Below are positions 1-8,072 of a stretch of DNA of 12,560 nt, piece by piece (within the stretch, counting starts at the first letter, position 1; the number at the start of each line of letters is the position of its first letter). The position numbers were made by a program, and so were the translations under genes. The notes under the pieces were generated by a model. That model did no database searches, was not told the DNA's origin, and saw only the letters and a program-made list of their open reading frames with translations. Where the stretch lies: the NCBI GenBank assembly GCA_013694825.1, contig JACDBR010000296.1:1-12560 (forward strand), given 5' to 3'. The DNA comes from Solirubrobacterales bacterium. GTDB taxonomy: Bacteria; Actinomycetota; Thermoleophilia; Solirubrobacterales; 70-9.

Positions 1-173
1 GCTTCGAGCGGGTGCTCGAGGTGGTCGAGCGAGCATGCAAGGGCCTGATCGCCGAGGTCGCCGCGCGGCGGCGGGACGAGGAGGTAGAGCAACGGCGCCC
101 GGACGCCGCGATCGCAGGGCGGCTTCGCTCGCCCGCCGCGGGCTCAGCACGGCGCGACCCGGACGAGGGTTGA
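1..173 (+). CDS. Low-molecular-weight protein tyrosine phosphatase, C-terminal fragment (5' end outside window)
   Basis: The frame entering at base 3 stays open for 56 codons to a TGA at 171-173. It begins FERVLEVVERACKGLIAEV, which resembles the last amphipathic helix of low-molecular-weight protein tyrosine phosphatases (typical ending: F-x-x-V-hydrophobic-x-x-V-E-x-A-C-x-G-L-L). The catalytic CX5R loop and the Asp loop would lie upstream and cannot be checked. About 30 Arg/Asp/Ala-rich residues follow the helix, a longer tail than usual. The stop overlaps the start of the next gene by two bases (TTGA), implying coupled translation. The neighbour supports the call: in bacteria this phosphatase is often encoded beside fructosamine/ribulosamine kinases and is thought to act with them in handling glycated or phosphorylated sugar adducts. 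The family call rests on one helix plus context. Confidence 0.65.
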   Translation, partial: FERVLEVVERACKGLIAEVAARRRDEEVEQRRPDAAIAGRLRSPAAGSARRDPDEG

Positions 174-1057
174 GCGCCCGCCCGATCGCCGCTGCGTCTC
201 GCGCGCTCTGCCGCGAGATCCGCGAGGCGCGCCGAGTTGGCGGCGGCGACATCAACGATGCCTGGCGACTGACCCTCGACGACGGCACCCCGGCGTTCCT
301 GAAGAGCCGGGGCGACGCGCCCGCCGGCGAGTACGAGCGTGAGGCCGCCGGGCTTGCCTGGCTCACCGAGGCCGGCGGCCTGCAGGCGCCGGAGGTCCTC
401 GCGGTCGTCGACGATGCCAAAGCCCCCGGCCTCGTCTTGGAGTGGGTCGAGCCCGGCCACATGGATTCGGCCGGCGAGGAGGAGCTGGGTCGCGGGCTGG
501 CAGCCACTCACGCCGCCGGCGCCGAGCGCTTCGACGCCCGCCCTCCCGGTTCGCCCGACCGGCCACTGCGATTCGGCGGCGTCGAGCTGCCGGATGGAAC
601 CGTCCCGCCAGGCTCCGCGTGGGCGACGCACTACGCCGCCCGGCTCGAGACCCTGTCTGCCGTCGCGCTCGACAGCGGCCGGATCAGCCCTGCGTGCTCG
701 GCCCGGCTCGAGCGCGTATGCGAACGGATCGACGGGCTCGCGGGGCCGCCCGAGTCGCCCGCCCGCGTCCATGGCGATCTGTGGAGCGGCAACGTCCTGG
801 CCGACTCCATAGGCCGGCCATGGCTGATCGACCCGGCGGCCCACGGCGCCCACCGCGAGCTCGACCTGGCGATGCTGGAGCTGTTCGGAAGCGTCACGGC
901 GCGCACCCATTCGTCCTACGCCGAGCTCAAGCCGCTCGCGGAGGGCTACCAAGACCGCGTCCCCCTATGGCAACTCCAGCCGCTGCTCGTCCATGCGATC
1001 CTCTTCGGCGGCTTCTACGGCGCGGCCGTCGACCGTGCGGCATCGCGCTACGCCTAG
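170..1057 (+). CDS. Fructosamine/ribulosamine kinase family protein (protein deglycation kinase)
   Basis: Predicted cytosolic kinase that phosphorylates the sugar moiety of ketoamine adducts on proteins or amino acids, destabilising the adduct so that the amine is freed. Characterised bacterial members often prefer ribulosamines and erythrulosamines. With a TTG start at 170 the protein is 295 aa, normal for the family. Visible motifs are VGGGDIN near the N-terminus (nucleotide-binding loop), Lys45 in FLKSR, the catalytic loop HGDLWSGN with His201, Asp203 and Asn208, the metal-binding Asp221 in IDPAAHG, and the family-typical RELDLAM. The frame is open back to 35, but the extra 45 residues are Arg-rich and overlap the phosphatase frame. 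TTG 170 overlaps the upstream TGA and is the start that fits the family. The stop is 40 nt before the monooxygenase. Family confidence is high; exact substrate and start are inferred. Confidence 0.93.
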   Translation: MSARPIAAASRALCREIREARRVGGGDINDAWRLTLDDGTPAFLKSRGDAPAGEYEREAAGLAWLTEAGGLQAPEVLAVVDDAKAPGLVLEWVEPGHMDSAGEEELGRGLAATHAAGAERFDARPPGSPDRPLRFGGVELPDGTVPPGSAWATHYAARLETLSAVALDSGRISPACSARLERVCERIDGLAGPPESPARVHGDLWSGNVLADSIGRPWLIDPAAHGAHRELDLAMLELFGSVTARTHSSYAELKPLAEGYQDRVPLWQLQPLLVHAILFGGFYGAAVDRAASRYA

Positions 1058-1097
1058 GGGTCGCCCGAACCAACGCCAGTCGTCCAATCGCCTCAGC

Positions 1098-2660
1098 ATG
1101 ACACCCACCTCGCCCGCCTCATCGCAGCCGTCGCGCCAGCCCGCGGGCGCCCTCGAGCACGTCGATGTGCTGATCGTCGGCGCCGGCCTCTCGGGGATCG
1201 GCGCGGCCTCGCACCTGCAGGCACGCCTGCCCGGCAAGTCCTACGCGATCCTCGAGGCCCGCGACGCGGTCGGCGGCACCTGGGACCTCTTCCGCTACCC
1301 GGGGATCCGCTCGGACTCCGACATGCAGACGCTCGGCTACCGCTTCCGGCCGTGGTCTGAGGACAAGGCGATCGCGGACGGCCCCTCGATCCTGCGCTAC
1401 GTCCGGGAGACCGCCGGCGAGCGAGGGATCGACGAGCGAATCCGCTTCAACCACCGAGTCGTGAGCGCGGATTGGTCGAGCACGGAGGCGCGCTGGACGA
1501 TCGAGGCGGTCCGAACCGACGGCGGCGCCAGCGGCACCCACGCCAGCAACGGTGCTCACAAGGGCGTCGGCGGCGAGCTCGTGCGCCTGACCTGCGGCTT
1601 TCTGTTCGCCTGCGGCGGCTATTACCGCTACGACGAGGGCTTCACGCCCCGCTTCGAGGGCGCCGATCGCTTCGAGGGTCCGATCGTCCATCCACAGCAT
1701 TGGCCGCAGGAGCTCGACTACGCCGGCAAGCGCATCGTCGTGATCGGAAGCGGCGCGACCGCGGTGACGCTCGTTCCCGCGCTCGCCGAGCGAGCCGCGC
1801 ATGTGACGATGCTCCAGCGCTCGCCCACCTATGTGATCTCGATCCCATCGGCCGACGCGCTGGCCAACGGCCTGCGGCGCCTGCTAGGAGAGCGGCGTGC
1901 CTACGCGATCACCCGACGCAAGAACATCCGCCTGCAGGCGCTCGTCTACGGGGCCAGCCGGCGCTGGCCACGACTCGTACGGCGGCTGATCCGGGCGCTG
2001 CAGAAGCGCCAACTGCCACCCGGTTACGACCTCGACACGCATTTCACGCCCCGCTACGACCCCTGGGACCAGCGCCTCTGCGCCGTTCCCGACGGCGACC
2101 TGTTCAAGGCGATCCGCGCCGGCCACGCCTCGATCGAGACCGACCGGGTCGAGACCTTCACCGAGCGCGGCCTGCGGCTCGGATCGGGGGCCGAGCTCGA
2201 AGCCGACATCGTGATCACCGCGACCGGACTCAACCTTCAGGCCTTCGGCGGCGTAGAGCTGAGCGTCGACGGCCGCCGGATCGCGCTGCCGGAGACGATG
2301 GCCTACAAGGGCATGATGCTGACCGGGGTGCCGAACTTCGCATTCGCGGTCGGCTACACGAACGCCTCGTGGACGCTCAAGGTCGACCTCGCCTGCGAGT
2401 ACGTCTGCCGGCTGTTGGCCGACATGGACTCTCACGGCTACGAGCGCGCGGTGCCCGAGAACGATGATCCCTCGGTCACCACGCGCCCGCTGCTCGACTT
2501 CGCCGCCGGCTACGTCCAGCGCTCGATCGACGAGTTCCCGCGCCAGGGCTCGCGGGCGCCCTGGGAGCTCGGCATGAGCTACGGCAACGACGCGAAGACG
2601 CTGCGCCGCGGACCGATCGCCGACGATGCTCTGCGCTTCTCGAGCCGTGCAGAGCCGTGA
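1098..2660 (+). CDS. EthA-like FAD/NADPH-dependent Baeyer-Villiger monooxygenase
   Basis: Type I Baeyer-Villiger monooxygenase: inserts one oxygen atom from O2 into ketones, or oxidises sulfur groups, using FAD and NADPH; soluble. The 520-aa protein has a first Rossmann motif GAGLSG at 28-33, then GGTWDLFRYPGIRSDSDM, which closely follows mycobacterial EthA. The family fingerprint FxGxxxHxxxW(P/D) is perfect at 192-203 (FEGPIVHPQHWP), and a second Rossmann motif GSGATA lies at 217-222. It is somewhat longer than EthA (about 490 aa), partly through a Gly/Ser/His-rich insert at about 142-159. ATG 1098 is the likely start. The frame extends upstream to 993 only inside the kinase gene, and no clear Shine-Dalgarno precedes 1098. 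It lies 40 nt after the kinase on the same strand, so co-transcription is possible, and is convergent with the dehalogenase 13 nt away. Substrate unknown. Confidence 0.93.
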   Translation: MTPTSPASSQPSRQPAGALEHVDVLIVGAGLSGIGAASHLQARLPGKSYAILEARDAVGGTWDLFRYPGIRSDSDMQTLGYRFRPWSEDKAIADGPSILRYVRETAGERGIDERIRFNHRVVSADWSSTEARWTIEAVRTDGGASGTHASNGAHKGVGGELVRLTCGFLFACGGYYRYDEGFTPRFEGADRFEGPIVHPQHWPQELDYAGKRIVVIGSGATAVTLVPALAERAAHVTMLQRSPTYVISIPSADALANGLRRLLGERRAYAITRRKNIRLQALVYGASRRWPRLVRRLIRALQKRQLPPGYDLDTHFTPRYDPWDQRLCAVPDGDLFKAIRAGHASIETDRVETFTERGLRLGSGAELEADIVITATGLNLQAFGGVELSVDGRRIALPETMAYKGMMLTGVPNFAFAVGYTNASWTLKVDLACEYVCRLLADMDSHGYERAVPENDDPSVTTRPLLDFAAGYVQRSIDEFPRQGSRAPWELGMSYGNDAKTLRRGPIADDALRFSSRAEP

Positions 2661-2673
2661 CCGGCGCCGACCG

Positions 2674-3549
2674 CTAGCCCAGCCAGTCGGCGATCACTCG
2701 CCCTATCTGCTCGCCGGCGTCGAGCTGGAGGAAGTGCGAGGCGCGCTCGATCTTGACCGGCGGCTCGGCTCCGATCGAGCGCGCGAAACGCTCGCCGACC
2801 TCGAACGGGATTACGGGATCTGAGTCGGCCCAGATACAGAGCTTCGGCCGCTCGTCGTCGCCGAGCGCGTCGCGGGTGTGGCGTCCCGCCTCCGCGCCCG
2901 GCATCGCGGGCGTGGTCGGAAGGATCAGCGGGAAGGCTCTCGCACCGGCCTTCGACTCGGGGGTAGGAAACGGCGCATCGAAGGCTGCGGCGACCTGCTC
3001 CGAGATTCCGCGGGCGGTCGCGTTTCGGACCAGCATCGAGATCGGCAGATCCTCGGTGCGCTCGACGAAGTCGCGGAAGGCGTGCCAGGCGTCCGACATC
3101 GGCTGTTCGCCCGTGAAGAGGCCGGTGTCCATCGCGACGATCCGGGCGATGCGGTCGGGATGCTCCACCGCCAGGCGAAGGCCTATCGGGCCGCCCCAGT
3201 CGTGGACGACGAGCGTCGCCTCCCGCAGGTCGAGGCCGCTCAGCAGGCTCGCGGTCTGCTCAGCGTGGCGGTCGAACGAGTACCACCCGAGGTCGGTCGG
3301 CTTGTCGGAGCGACCGAACCCGGCCAGGTCGGGGGCGATGCAGCGATAGCCGGACTCGAGCACCGGCCCGATGACGTCGCGCCAAAGGAACGACCACGTC
3401 GGCTCGCCGTGGAGGAAGACCACCGGCGGCCCCTCGCCCTCGTCGATGTGGGCGAGGCGCAAGCCATCGATCTCGCGGTAGCGCGGTTCGTAGTCGAAGC
3501 CCGGCAGATCGGCGAAGCGCTCATCCGGAGTGCGGAAGCTGGCGGTCAT
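2674..3549 (-). CDS. Haloalkane dehalogenase-like alpha/beta hydrolase (HLD-I type)
   Basis: Alpha/beta-fold hydrolase of 291 aa, predicted to cleave carbon-halogen bonds hydrolytically (alkyl halide to alcohol plus halide) in the cytosol. Visible features are the oxyanion-hole motif HGEPTW at 47-52, as in DhlA, and the nucleophile elbow VVHDWGG with Asp117 as nucleophile and Trp118 as first halide ligand. Asp244 in DSDPVIP is the likely catalytic acid, His272 in SHFLQ the catalytic base, and Trp155 in the cap fits the second halide-binding Trp of subfamily I (DhlA Trp175). The GFGRSDKP stretch is typical of the family. An epoxide hydrolase is less likely because both Trp residues are present. 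ATG 3549 has no Shine-Dalgarno but carries TAGCGT 6 nt upstream. It converges on the monooxygenase and diverges from the phosphoesterase gene. Physiological substrate not inferable. Confidence 0.9.
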   Translation of the reverse strand: MTASFRTPDERFADLPGFDYEPRYREIDGLRLAHIDEGEGPPVVFLHGEPTWSFLWRDVIGPVLESGYRCIAPDLAGFGRSDKPTDLGWYSFDRHAEQTASLLSGLDLREATLVVHDWGGPIGLRLAVEHPDRIARIVAMDTGLFTGEQPMSDAWHAFRDFVERTEDLPISMLVRNATARGISEQVAAAFDAPFPTPESKAGARAFPLILPTTPAMPGAEAGRHTRDALGDDERPKLCIWADSDPVIPFEVGERFARSIGAEPPVKIERASHFLQLDAGEQIGRVIADWLG

Positions 3550-3555
3550 GCGGTC

Positions 3556-3561
3556 ACGCTA
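3556..3561 (-). promoter_or_regulatory. Candidate -10 box TAGCGT for the dehalogenase; leaderless mRNA likely
   Basis: On the minus strand TAGCGT (TANNNT) lies exactly 6 nt before the ATG at 3549, so transcription would begin at or next to the A of the start codon. No Shine-Dalgarno is present and no clear -35 box is seen. Confidence 0.45.
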
Positions 3562-3666
3562 TCCGCGAGTCAGGGTCCACGATCCATGCTGGGATCCCGC
3601 AAGCAGGAGCGTCGCCGAGCCCGCCCCGGCAACAGGTTGCCTACATGCCGAGGTGCCTCGGTCGGC

Positions 3667-3672
3667 TAGCTT
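3667..3672 (+). promoter_or_regulatory. Candidate -10 box TAGCTT for the propeller-phosphoesterase; leaderless mRNA likely
   Basis: TAGCTT (TANNNT) lies exactly 6 nt before the ATG at 3679, with no Shine-Dalgarno between. This supports 3679, the start of the signal peptide, as the true start of the frameshifted gene. The 129-nt divergent interval 3550-3678 would hold both this promoter and the dehalogenase promoter. Confidence 0.45.
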
Positions 3673-3678
3673 GCGCTA

Positions 3679-6600
3679 ATGCGCCCCAGGCTGATCGCCC
3701 TGACGATCGTGCTGCTGCTCGCCGGGGCGGGAGTCGTCGGCGCCGCAATCCTCGGGGAGGAGGGCCGGATCGGCCCCGGAGAGCGGGATCCAGCCGAGCG
3801 GTCGCAAGCTCGACCCGGTCGGCGAGCTGACGAAGCTCGGCAACCTTCCCGCCGGCGGTGCTCTTACCACCAACGGCCGCTTCGCCTGGACGCTCTCGGC
3901 GGGCCGCGGGCAGAACGACATCCGCATCGTTCGCGTCAGCCGCAACTGCGCCAAGACGCCCCGCCCGCGCGCCTGCGAGCGTCGCCAGAAGCCCGGCGAG
4001 GTGGTGCAGAAGATCCTGATGCCGGGGGTGAGCGGCGGAATCGCGATGGCTCCCGACGGCAAGACCGCCTACGTCTCCGGCACCCCGGAGTCCCAGAACG
4101 ACGGCTTCGGCGTCCCCGACAGCGTCCCGGGGCAGCAGGGCGACGTGATCCATGTCTTCCGCTACGACAAGCGCAGCGGACGCGCCCGCCGAGACGGCGC
4201 CATCGAGGTGCCGCCGCCACCCGAGACGCCGCCGCCGCAGAACTTCCCCCCGGTCACCACCGATCCGATCTCCTGGCCGCGCGACCTCGCCGTCTCGCCC
4301 GACGGCAAGACGCTGCTCGCGGCGCTCAATCTCGCCGACCGTGCCGCGGTGATCGATATCGAGTCACGGTCGGTCGAATACGTCGAGACGGGCCGCTTCC
4401 CTTACGGCGCGGCGATCACCCGCGACGGCAAGCGGGGGCTGATCTCCAACGAAGTGCCGGGAACGGTTTCGGTGATCAACCTCAAGACCGCCACCGAGAT
4501 CACCGAGGTGAGCGTCGGCCCTCGGCTCTCGCACCCGGAGGGGATCGCAATCGACCCGCGCCGCCCGCGGGCCTATGTAGCCGTGACCCATCAGGACCTG
4601 ATCGCAGTCGTCAACACGAAGACCTTCGAGGTCGAGCGCACGCTCTCGGTCGAGCGCCCGCAGGGCATCGGTACGGCACCCACCCACGTCAGCGTCACCG
4701 CCGACGGCTGCCGGCTGCTGTCGGCGAACTCGGGCGAGGACGCGGTCGCGATCTTCTCGCTCTCCGACCGTCGCGCCTGCGCGGGCGGCCGGCGTCGAGG
4801 CCCGAACGCCGCGGCTGCCGCGGCCGAGCGAGTCCTCCAGCACGAAGGCCGGGAGGGCGTCGAGCTGGCCGAGTCCGAGAGCGCCGAGCGCGCCGAGATC
4901 CTCGGCGAGGAAGCCGAGGAGGAGGCTGAGGAGGCGCTCGCCCAGCAGCCGGCGGTCAAGCGCGGGACGAAGTTCCAGCTGATCGGCCGCGTCCCGGTCG
5001 CCTCCTATCCGGTCGCGGCGCTGGCGACACCGGGGCCCGCAAAGCGGCGCAAGCTCGTCTGGATCACAGGCAAGGGCCTCGGCGTGGGCCCCAACGACGC
5101 CGAGCCCGGCGAGCAGCTGCCGCGCGACCCCGGCTCGGCGACGGGAGATGCCCCGGCCAGCTTTCGCTTCGAGTACCTGCCCTCGAACGTCTTCGGGATG
5201 TCGGGGATCACCGCCTTCCCCGGCGAGCGGCGACTGCGGCGCCTGACCCCGCGGGCCTCGCGCCAGATCCTGCCGATCAACGACCAGAAGCGCCCGCCCG
5301 GCAACCCGATCCGGCCCGGGGGGCCGATCGAGCACGTCTTCTACATCGTGCGAGAGAACCGCACCTACGACCAGATCCTGGGCGACGACCCCCGCGGCGA
5401 CGGCGACCCGAAGCTGACCCTGTTCTGCGGCAACGAGCCGCATCCCGGGTGCGCCGGGCTCGAGGGCGTGACCCCGAACGCTCACGCGCTCGCCGAGCGC
5501 TTCCCGTTGCTCGATCACGTCTACGCGAACTCCGAGGCCTCGATCGACGGGCACTTCTGGACCTCGGCGGCGGCCGTCTCCGACTACGTCGTCAAGAACT
5601 GGCACCAGAACTACGGCAACCGCATGCGCCCCTACGACTTCGGCGTCTACGCGGTCACCTGGCCTTCGCAGATGTTCCTCTTCGACCAGGCCGAAGAACA
5701 GGGGATCTCGTGGTTCAACTACGGCGAGGCGATCGCCGGCACGGTGCCGCTGCCCGACAAGGACCGAACCCCGGCTCAGGACGCCGCCGTCTCGGCGAAG
5801 TTCGCCAAGTCCGACCTCGGCCCGGTCAACCCCGGGCCTCAGCTCGATCCCCCCTCCCCCTGCTTCTCCAACGACGCCTCCTCGGGCGGGACCAACGTGA
5901 TCACCCAGCAGGAGGTCTTCGACTCGAGCCGGCCGCCGGGCGCCAACCCGGCCACCACCGAGAGCCGCTTCGAGTGCTTCTCCGAGCGCTTCCGGCAGCA
6001 GCTCGCGACCGACTCCGTACCGGCCTTCAACTACATCACGCTGCCCAACGACCACACGGCCGGCACGACGCCGGGCAGGCGCACGCCGCGGGCGATGATC
6101 GCCGAGAACGACCTTGCGCTGGGCGAGGTCGTCGAGGAGGTCTCGAAGTCGGAGATCTGGGAGAAGTCGCTGATCCTCGTGATCGAGGACGACTCCCAGG
6201 ACGGCGCCGACCACGTCGACGCGCACAGGATCCCCGCCTTCGCGATCAGCCCCTACGCCCGTCGCGGCGCGGTCGTCCATACGCGTTACGACTTCCTCTC
6301 CTTCATCCGCACGCTCGAGCGAGTGATCGGGATGAAGTCGCTGAACCTCTTCGACGCCACCGCGGTGCCGATGTACGACGCCTTCGACGCCGACCCGACC
6401 GACAACGACGAGCCCTACGAGGCGATCACCCCCGAGGTCGACCTGCTGGAGCGAAACACCGCCGCCTCGCCGAACGCGAGGCTGTCGAGCAAGCTGCCGC
6501 TCGACTACACCGACCGCACGCCGCAGCGGGTGCTCGACCAGATCCTCTGGCAGTACGTCCACGGCGCCGAGGCCGAGCCGCCGCCGCCGGGGCCCAATGC

Positions 6601-6718
6601 CTCGGGGATCGACGAGCAGCGCTGGCGCGAGGAGGGCTTGATCACGCCCGAGGAGGCGCGACGCGAGCTGCTCGAAGAAGCCGAGACCTGGCCCGGCTAC
6701 GGGGATCCCGGCGAGTAG
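3679..6718 (+). CDS. Exported YVTN/YncE beta-propeller plus phosphoesterase (PF04185-like) fusion, apparent 1-nt frameshift near 3774
   Basis: The start at 3679 encodes a signal peptide or anchor (MRPRLIALTIVLLLAGAG...). The body is one base out of frame: the propeller sequence begins SGIQPSGRKLDPVGELTKLG from 3782 and runs open to TAG 6718. No start codon exists in the body frame until GTG 4001, which would cut into the propeller. Omitting one C from the CCCC at 3774-3777 joins them into about 1012 aa; the GGGG at 3754-3757 would also work. Residues 35-365 are a YVTN/YncE-type propeller (repeats such as DLAVSPDGKTLLAAL and GAAITRDGK). Residues 370-425 are an Ala/Glu-rich, probably helical linker. 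Residues 548-905 are an alkaline-phosphatase-superfamily phosphoesterase, with ENRTYDQ at 559-565, His625, NDH at 790-792 and EDDSQDGADHVDAHR from 836. It probably hydrolyses phosphoesters outside the membrane. A sequencing error is the simplest explanation for the shift. Confidence 0.88.
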
Positions 6719-6784
6719 CGGGGCGCGTCCAGCGTGACCTGATCGCCCGCCCGCAGGCCGCATCGGAGCGTGGGCTGAGAATCT

Positions 6785-6806
6785 CGCGCCTCGATCAGCG
6801 GGCGCG
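6785..6806 (-). terminator. Weak hairpin at the 3' end of the glycoside hydrolase gene
   Basis: CGCGCC (6785-6790) and GGCGCG (6801-6806) are perfect inverted arms around a 10-nt loop containing the stop codon of the hydrolase gene. There is no T-run, so intrinsic termination is doubtful. The rest of the convergent interval 6719-6794 shows nothing clearer. Confidence 0.2.
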
Positions 6807-7964
6807 GCTGCCGAACCGCCGCACAGCCCGGCGGAAGACCTCGAACGCGGGCTTTCGCGAGTAGTCGGCTCGCAGCAGGCCGACGTTGTCGAAGATGTCG
6901 CCGCCGTTGGGCTCGTTGTCTCGCAGGTTGAAGTAGCGGTAGTCGCTGACGCCGAGCGTTCCCGACAGGCGGTGGACCGCCCTGATGGTCTGCGACAGCT
7001 CACGGGCCTGGCGTTCCTCGGTGTGGCCGAGGTTCGTCGCGGAGCCGTTCTCGGTGATCCAGATCCCGAATCGGCGGCCAAGCCCCGCCTTCGGCATGTA
7101 GCAGCGGCGCAGCAGGGTCAGCGCCTCGAGGGTCGCCTCGCCCGCCGTCTGGGTGGCCAGCACGGGCGGCCAGACCAGGCCGGGGTAGACCTGGAGGCCG
7201 ACGTGGTCGAGCGCCCGGCGAAACCGCTTTCCCGCCAACTCGCCGATCCGGCGGAAGAAGTCGGCGTCCTCCTCCGGGGTGTAGCGGTAGGCGTAGGAGA
7301 AGCCGAGCTGAACGTCACGGCGGCCGAGCTCGCCCAGAACCCTCTCGGCGGCCGGGACGCCGCGGACGATCGCGCGGATCGCCCGCCGGTAGGCACCGTC
7401 GGAGGTGTTCTCGGAGATCGGCAGGTTGACCTCGTTCGTCACGGTCAGCGCGACGAGCGCAGGGTTTTGCGCCAGCGACCTGGTCGCGCGCTCCACGAAA
7501 CGCGCCCACTTGTCCATGTCTCCCTCCTGGGAGGGCCGCGGGTGGTAGCGGATCTGAGACTCGACCGAGTAGCCGTCGCGGGCATACATCCGCGCCCGGC
7601 GGACGAAGCGGCGAATCCCGTCGCGACCGTCCGACATGAACAGGCGGTTGAGGCGGATCACCATCGTGCCGCGCGGCGGGCTGAGGGCGCCGAGCGCCGC
7701 CGAGCGCTTGCGAGGGTCGACGGGCACGACCTCGCCCTGGCCCTCGCCGACCGTGCCGGCGAGCTGGGGGGTGATCCCGAAGCGAAGCGGCTTCGCGGGG
7801 GCCGATGCGACCGGAGGCTCGGCGGTCAGGCACTCATCGCCGCCGGAGCCTCCCGCGAGCGCCAACGGCGTCGCGGCGGCCGGCGCGGCGAATGCCAGCA
7901 TCGCAGCCGACATACCGAGCGCAACCGTGTAGGTGGCGAACAACTCTCGCGGCGCTCGGCTCAC
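6795..7964 (-). CDS. Secreted clan GH-A-like glycoside hydrolase (TIM barrel), family unassigned
   Basis: Predicted exported enzyme of 389 aa. The GTG at 7964 gives an Arg-containing N-region, a hydrophobic stretch (VALGMSAAMLAFAAPAAA) and an AxA-type cleavage site near residue 31. Farther upstream the frame stays open to 8786 but crosses the divergent gene and is Arg/Gly-rich, so it is not coding. The mature part fits a (beta/alpha)8 clan GH-A fold. Asn177-Glu178 in TVTNEVN is the expected acid/base, Glu305 in WITENG the expected nucleophile about 127 residues later, and the barrel-closing region YFNLRDNEPNGGDIFDNVGL ends with KPAFEVFRRAV. Substrate and GH family number cannot be told by eye. 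It converges on the phosphoesterase 76 nt away. A non-catalytic sugar-binding relative is possible, but both Glu residues are intact. Confidence 0.72.
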   Translation of the reverse strand: MSRAPRELFATYTVALGMSAAMLAFAAPAAATPLALAGGSGGDECLTAEPPVASAPAKPLRFGITPQLAGTVGEGQGEVVPVDPRKRSAALGALSPPRGTMVIRLNRLFMSDGRDGIRRFVRRARMYARDGYSVESQIRYHPRPSQEGDMDKWARFVERATRSLAQNPALVALTVTNEVNLPISENTSDGAYRRAIRAIVRGVPAAERVLGELGRRDVQLGFSYAYRYTPEEDADFFRRIGELAGKRFRRALDHVGLQVYPGLVWPPVLATQTAGEATLEALTLLRRCYMPKAGLGRRFGIWITENGSATNLGHTEERQARELSQTIRAVHRLSGTLGVSDYRYFNLRDNEPNGGDIFDNVGLLRADYSRKPAFEVFRRAVRRFGSRAR

Positions 7965-8055
7965 ACAAGCAAGCCTGCCACAGGGCGGCCTGAGTTTCGC
8001 CGGTCGTTGCCGATCGCCTGGAGCGCGGGCGACGCCGCGCCGCGAAAAGCCGTCG

Positions 8056-8072
8056 ACGGGGATACTCCCCGT
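8056..8072 (+). promoter_or_regulatory. 17-nt palindrome containing a candidate -10 box next to a GTG start
   Basis: ACGGGGATACTCCCCGT is a perfect inverted repeat (7-nt arms, TAC centre) ending at the base before GTG 8073. Inside it GATACT (8061-8066), one mismatch from TATACT, lies exactly 6 nt before the GTG, the spacing of a leaderless promoter. A protein bound to the palindrome would block RNA polymerase, or the repeat may be chance in GC-rich DNA. Confidence 0.35.

Noticed and set aside
35..169. Longer N-terminus for the fructosamine kinase
   Set aside because: These 45 residues are Arg-rich, lie in another frame over the phosphatase C-terminus, and make the protein longer than the family.
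2878..3669. Plus-strand 263-codon frame opposite the dehalogenase
   Set aside because: Shadow of the dehalogenase gene; Arg/Gly-rich and no recognisable motif.
4364..7081. Very long antisense open frame (905 codons) opposite the phosphoesterase
   Set aside because: It mirrors the codon bias of the sense gene. Composition is Gly/Arg/Val/Asp-rich without domains, while the sense strand carries clear propeller and phosphoesterase motifs.
6972..8072. Upstream extension of the small membrane protein frame
   Set aside because: Antisense to the glycoside hydrolase, no domain, and the hydrophobic protein begins at 8073.
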